In this document: one piece after another, positions 60,542 through 64,000 of the stretch | How positions within the stretch are numbered: the first letter of the stretch is position 1 | Layout: the number at the start of each line of letters is the position of its first letter | NCBI RefSeq assembly: GCF_004337985.1 | Contig: NC_043742.1 | Coordinates: 4,887,259-4,951,258, forward strand | Reading direction: 5' to 3' | DNA: 64,000 nucleotides | Source of the DNA: Pyricularia pennisetigena | Taxonomy: Eukaryota; Ascomycota; Sordariomycetes; Magnaporthales; Pyriculariaceae | The notes under the pieces: model-generated | What the model was told of the DNA's origin: nothing | Database searches by the model: none | What the model saw: only the letters and a program-made list of their open reading frames with translations | Position numbers and translations under genes: made by a program

Positions 60542-61402
60542 TCATGTCGGCTGGTCCCGTGGGTCTCGGCTCAAATCCAGCCTCAGCTCGATGGCCTTTA
60601 CAACCTGTTTCCAGTCCACCATCCCACCAACGCCAACATCACCACATGCAAGTTTCATCTCTTGAGGCGGCAAGACCTCGAACCAACCGCCATCACTCTC
60701 GCCTTGCGCACCGGCGACTCCCCAATCCTTCTCCAGCGTGCGGATCTGCTTGGCCGTGATGGGATGCCGCCACATGGCCGTGTTCATGGCGGGGCAGACG
60801 ATGATGCGCTTCCTGCGGCCATCCACGACGCCGTCGGTATCCCAGGCGCGCACGACGCTGGTCAGAAGGTTGTTGCAGATGCCGTTTGTGATCTTGGCCA
60901 GGGTGTTTGCGCTCAGCGGGGCAATGACCAATACGTCGGCCCCTGGGTGCTGCAGTGTTAGACGCAAAACTAGTGGTGGGCGCAATTGACGGGGACCAAT
61001 TTTAGAGAGAGAAAAAAAAAACAAAAAAAGAAAACAGAACATACACTTTCTTAACTCTATGTGCAAAATCCCCTCTCCCCTCTTCCATGGCCGTGGGCCC
61101 CACTCGTCGGCGTCTCCATACACGGCGTCAACACACGGAATGGCCCTGATGGCTTCCAGCGTAGGTTGCTCCTCGGCCTGGCCTGCCAGAAAGTGCTCTG
61201 CCGAATGCGTGAGGACTACGCGGATTGAGAGCCGCGACGGGTCGTAAGCCTCCCCGAGCGCCTGGAGGATATTTGGCAGCTTTATGGTGGCGACGGAGCC
61301 CGAAGCCGACAGCAGCAGGTGCTTCTTGCCATCGGATATGGATGCGGACAAGGCCGAGACTGCTGTGGCGTCCTGCTGCTGCTGTCGCTGCGTGCAGACC
61401 AT
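60542..61402 (-). CDS. Phosphopantothenoylcysteine decarboxylase
   Basis: FMN-dependent enzyme of coenzyme A synthesis that decarboxylates 4'-phosphopantothenoyl-cysteine to 4'-phosphopantetheine (HFCD flavoprotein family; plant HAL3, yeast Cab3 complex). Exons (complement): 61402-61045 and 60942-60542, 252 aa. Motifs: SASGSVATIK FMN loop near residue 33, the catalytic His at 70 (SAEHFL), LRKWADVLVIAPLSANTLAKI across the splice junction, PAMNTAMW at 170-177, and the substrate-recognition loop with Cys219 (ACGD). The acceptor at 60943 is the only one of three candidates that rebuilds the invariant WADVLVIAPL. The Q-rich N-terminal ~20 residues are not conserved, so the exact start is less sure. 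Confidence 0.92.
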   Translation of the reverse strand: MVCTQRQQQQDATAVSALSASISDGKKHLLLSASGSVATIKLPNILQALGEAYDPSRLSIRVVLTHSAEHFLAGQAEEQPTLEAIRAIPCVDAVYGDADEWGPRPWKRGEGILHIELRKCMFCFLFLFFFSLSKIGPRQLRPPLVLRLTLQHPGADVLVIAPLSANTLAKITNGICNNLLTSVVRAWDTDGVVDGRRKRIIVCPAMNTAMWRHPITAKQIRTLEKDWGVAGAQGESDGGWFEVLPPQEMKLACGDVGVGGMVDWKQVVKAIELRLDLSRDPRDQPT

Positions 61403-62164
61403 AATCCGTCAAAGTGGGTGTGGTGAGATACAGCTAAGAGGGCTATTTGAGTTGAGGCGGGAGATACTTTGATGAAATGGTGTCTTCCCCTCTTGAGTTT
61501 TGACACGCTCTGATAAACAATTAAAGAAATAAATCAAACTTTGGTTGGAAATGCAAGTGTTGCTAGTGTACCTTGGCTCGAATGCAATTTGTACCTTTTA
61601 GGTCGTGCAAATGTTCTGCAGCTGACAAATTTGATCAAGGAGAGAGAGCACTTACTTGGTGGTCGTCCGATTAAAGTTGGCTGGTTCAGCGGAGCCACTA
61701 TCTTTACAAAGGTAATTACAAGTTCCGTCATATGGGCCAAACTGTTTTGAGGAAGGAACAAATCAGGCTTCAAGCTTTGCTATGGGAGGACGTAATCAAG
61801 AAACAGAAGAAACACAAATTTCACTCAATCTACAGTAGAGAAGAAGTGAAGGAAGAGTGATTGATTGACTCTTCTAGTCTAATCCAAGTTTCCGCCACTA
61901 CCTGTGACCTGCCGGCTTCAAGCAGCTAACTACTTCACCTACCTGTCGGTCCCCATCAACTCAGCCACTGCAGAACTTTTCAAGGCTTAATCTGAAGCCA
62001 AAAAGTGCTTATTTTCTTTAATTTTCAATAGGATGCGTGCTTCTCTCCCGCTGGACTGCCTAGCTCTCGCGCAGCTAAGCAAGTAACTTTTCTGGCATTT
62101 TTTAGGCAAGAAGCCTACTTTCACCTGACTTTCACCTCACCTACAATATCCTCAGTCAGCCAAA
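61403..62164. promoter_or_regulatory. Divergent region PPC decarboxylase/F-box protein
   Basis: 762 bases with both promoters. The last 200 bases before the F-box gene are pyrimidine-rich. No other feature recognised. Confidence 0.5.
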
Positions 62165-64000
62165 ATGGAGGGAAACACGAGCGTTCCCGTGTCCTTGTCC
62201 TCTTTGATACCTTCTTCCTCGCCTTCTCCATCCCAATCCATCTCTTCCGTCATAATTCGCCCTAGAAATCGCCGTACTTATATCCCAACAACGGTGTCAG
62301 CATCAAACATGCCATCCCATCGACAGAGGCAGCAGAGAAATGTCAGCAGGAGGAACAAGAAGGAACCCCGATTGGGGTTGCTTCACCTGCCCTTCGAGCT
62401 CATCAACATGATTCTCGATGAGATTGATTACATCAATGACCTCAGCAGCTTCTCGCAGGTGAACCGAGCCTTGCTCGAAGCCTACCAGTACAGTGTTTTC
62501 GCCGATGTCGCTGACTGGAGAACTGTAATGGATGGTGAAATCGACGTTATACTGGATTTATTCTATCACGGAGTACGCCACGACTCTGTTCGGATCGTCA
62601 CCATTCTCACCCACTATGTGCGCGACATGGAGATCAAGGGGTAGGTTTTGTTGACGCCCTCTTTCTGAGCAGCAGATGTGCTCCCCATATCCGCACTCGG
62701 TGGACAAAGTGACTGATATTTGGTGACGTACCTAGATATATGCCCACTGAGCCTTTCAAGACTAGAAGGATCACATACTTCCACCATGCGCTCATCGCAG
62801 ATGCCCCCAAGGTCTCGGCTTATCTCGCTGCGGCGGGCGAAGACATGTTCGACGAAAGCTTTGAGTTCTACCCAAGTATGGCGGCCATTCATCATGCCCT
62901 GTTCCCACAGACCGTGGCCACCCAATGGGAGCTCAACAAGGCTCTTCGTGTCGCTTGCAACTACGGCCTTTCCCGCACGGCATACGTCCTCTTGGAGCGT
63001 GGGGCCGATCCCATGGATACGAGCCCTTTTGGTCTGATGCCCATCCACCTGGCCTTGACTAATCGCCAACCCTGGTGGGATTCGGGCAAGTATGACTCCT
63101 CCCGTCTACGTAACTTCCAACTCAGGCCCAAAGTCCACCACCTAGATTGGGAGGAACTGGCGCGGTGGAACATTTCCGCGCTGCTCAAGTTTGGCTGTCC
63201 CTTGGACCTTAGATCTGCGCAGATGCGCCGGCACAAGTGCGACCACAAATGCTTGGGATCTCTCGATTGCGATCATCATGAGCAGACACCACTGCACATG
63301 GCAGCCAAGATCGATTTCGCAAACGTCACCGAGTACCTTCTCAACAAAGGCGCCGACCCTTACACGCCGAACGGAGAGGGTTACACCCCTCTATACTGCG
63401 CCATCGTGCACGGAAGCTCCACGGCGGCCGGTGTCCTATTCAGACGCTGCCAACCCGTTGTGAACCCGATTGTGCACATCCCTACAGGAACGACGGCGTT
63501 GCACATAGCCTGTAGGTTCGCCTTACCTTCAATGGTCGACTGGCTGCTGGAAGCAGGCGCGGCCCCGAATGTCATCAACAACCAAGGCCTGAGTCCTCTG
63601 CACGAAGTGCTCTGTCAGACTCAGCCTGATCGCAGCCGCCAGGTGTATTTGGTTCTGAAAAGTCTTGCCCGTTTCAACGCAAACCCTGCTACCCCTAGTT
63701 GCGCTCCCAAAACGCCCTGGGAAATGGCCAGAAACCACCCATTCCCCGACGTGCAGGAGATGTTTGCCGACCGCACGCTGATGACGTTCTGGGAGCTGGA
63801 CCAACTGAGTGGCGGCAAAACTAGTGCCCCTCGCAAGGGCCGGCGTCAGAGAAAGCGCGGAAACCAGGGCATAAAGCGCGCCGACAAGCAGGCACCTTGG
63901 CAGACCGTTGCCACTTCACCTCCGATAGAGCCAGAGTTCCCGCCGACTCGGGTTGACTGTGGGCGGGAGACTCCGGACCCGTGGACAGATAATGACGCGT
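62165..64000 (+). CDS. F-box and ankyrin repeat protein (3' truncated)
   Basis: Exon 1 62165-62640 and exon 2 from 62736 to the window edge, still open; at least 580 residues. Residues 1-68 are Ser/Pro/Arg-rich. An F-box-like motif follows at about 73-110 (LLHLPFELINMILDEIDYINDLSSFSQVNRALLE), which usually binds Skp1 in an SCF ligase. Exon 2 carries several ankyrin repeats, the clearest at EQTPLHMAAKIDFANVTEYLLNKGADPY, GYTPLYCAIVHGS, TTALHIACRFALPSMVDWLLEAGAAP and LSPLHEVLC. A Cys/His cluster (HKCDHKCLGSLDCDHH) interrupts the array and could bind metal. A basic stretch (RKGRRQRKRG) occurs near the edge. F-box/ankyrin proteins of this type are frequent in filamentous ascomycetes; targets are unknown. 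Confidence 0.85.

Noticed and set aside
1..64000. Secondary-metabolite cluster or CRISPR/phage-like defence system
   Set aside because: No synthase, P450 or tailoring gene group is present around the regulator, and no array of spaced direct repeats was seen; the window is eukaryotic.

Overview
The window is eukaryotic chromosomal DNA from a filamentous ascomycete. The genes are split by short introns (mostly 55-115 nt) with GTAAGT/GTGAGT/GTATGT donors, CTAAC/CTGAC-like branch sites and CAG/TAG acceptors. Gene content (Zn(II)2Cys6 regulator, ATG9, a class I/II chitin synthase with a Q-rich N-terminus, DUF3602 protein, F-box/ankyrin protein) fits Pezizomycotina, most likely Sordariomycetes; Magnaporthales is a guess from overall resemblance, not a demonstrated placement. 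Two assembly gaps are present (9 N at 38,499 and 75 N at 50,951). All exon models below were built by eye from reading frames, splice signals and protein family conservation.

Layout: 0.9-3.1 kb Zn2Cys6 transcription factor (-); 3.1-9.1 kb gene-poor stretch; 9.1-13.5 kb exportin MSN5/XPO5 (-, 9 exons); 14.8-17.8 kb ATG9 (-); 18.8-21.0 kb COG6 (+); 21.6-23.9 kb AAA ATPase of the Sap1/Yta6/fidgetin type (+); 24.5-25.2 kb mitochondrial ribosomal protein uS17m (-); 25.9-28.3 kb MRE11 (-); 28.8-30.1 kb APC10/DOC1 (+); 31.1-36.0 kb a large Q-rich PNUTS/Ppn1-like protein (-); 38.8-41.2 kb SLY1 (+); 41.9-45.3 kb chitin synthase (-); 45.3-48.4 kb gene-poor; 48.4-49.7 kb homoserine kinase (+); 50.7-51.2 kb small predicted mitochondrial membrane protein (+); 52.0-52.7 kb membrane-anchored LysM protein (-); 54.3-55.7 kb ARP1 centractin (+); 56.6-57.1 kb DUF3602 GRGGAGN protein (-); 58.9-60.2 kb MOT1-type molybdate transporter (+); 60.5-61.4 kb phosphopantothenoylcysteine decarboxylase (-); 62.2 kb to the end an F-box/ankyrin protein (+, cut by the window edge).

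These are almost all housekeeping genes: membrane traffic and autophagy (ATG9, COG6, SLY1, ARP1), genome maintenance and cell cycle (MRE11, APC10, the PNUTS-like protein), nuclear export, cell wall synthesis, threonine and coenzyme A synthesis and molybdate uptake. There is no operon logic, but two head-to-head pairs look meaningful: ATG9/COG6 share about 1.1 kb of upstream DNA, and MRE11/APC10 share 475 bp that holds G1/S-type motifs. I saw no transposon coding sequence, secondary-metabolite cluster, tRNA, rRNA or CRISPR array. I did not find a clearly new biological system; the best leads are the two divergent pairs, unusual splice sites, an overlapping upstream ORF at ARP1, the Q-rich PNUTS-like protein, the anchored LysM protein and the small mitochondrial candidate.
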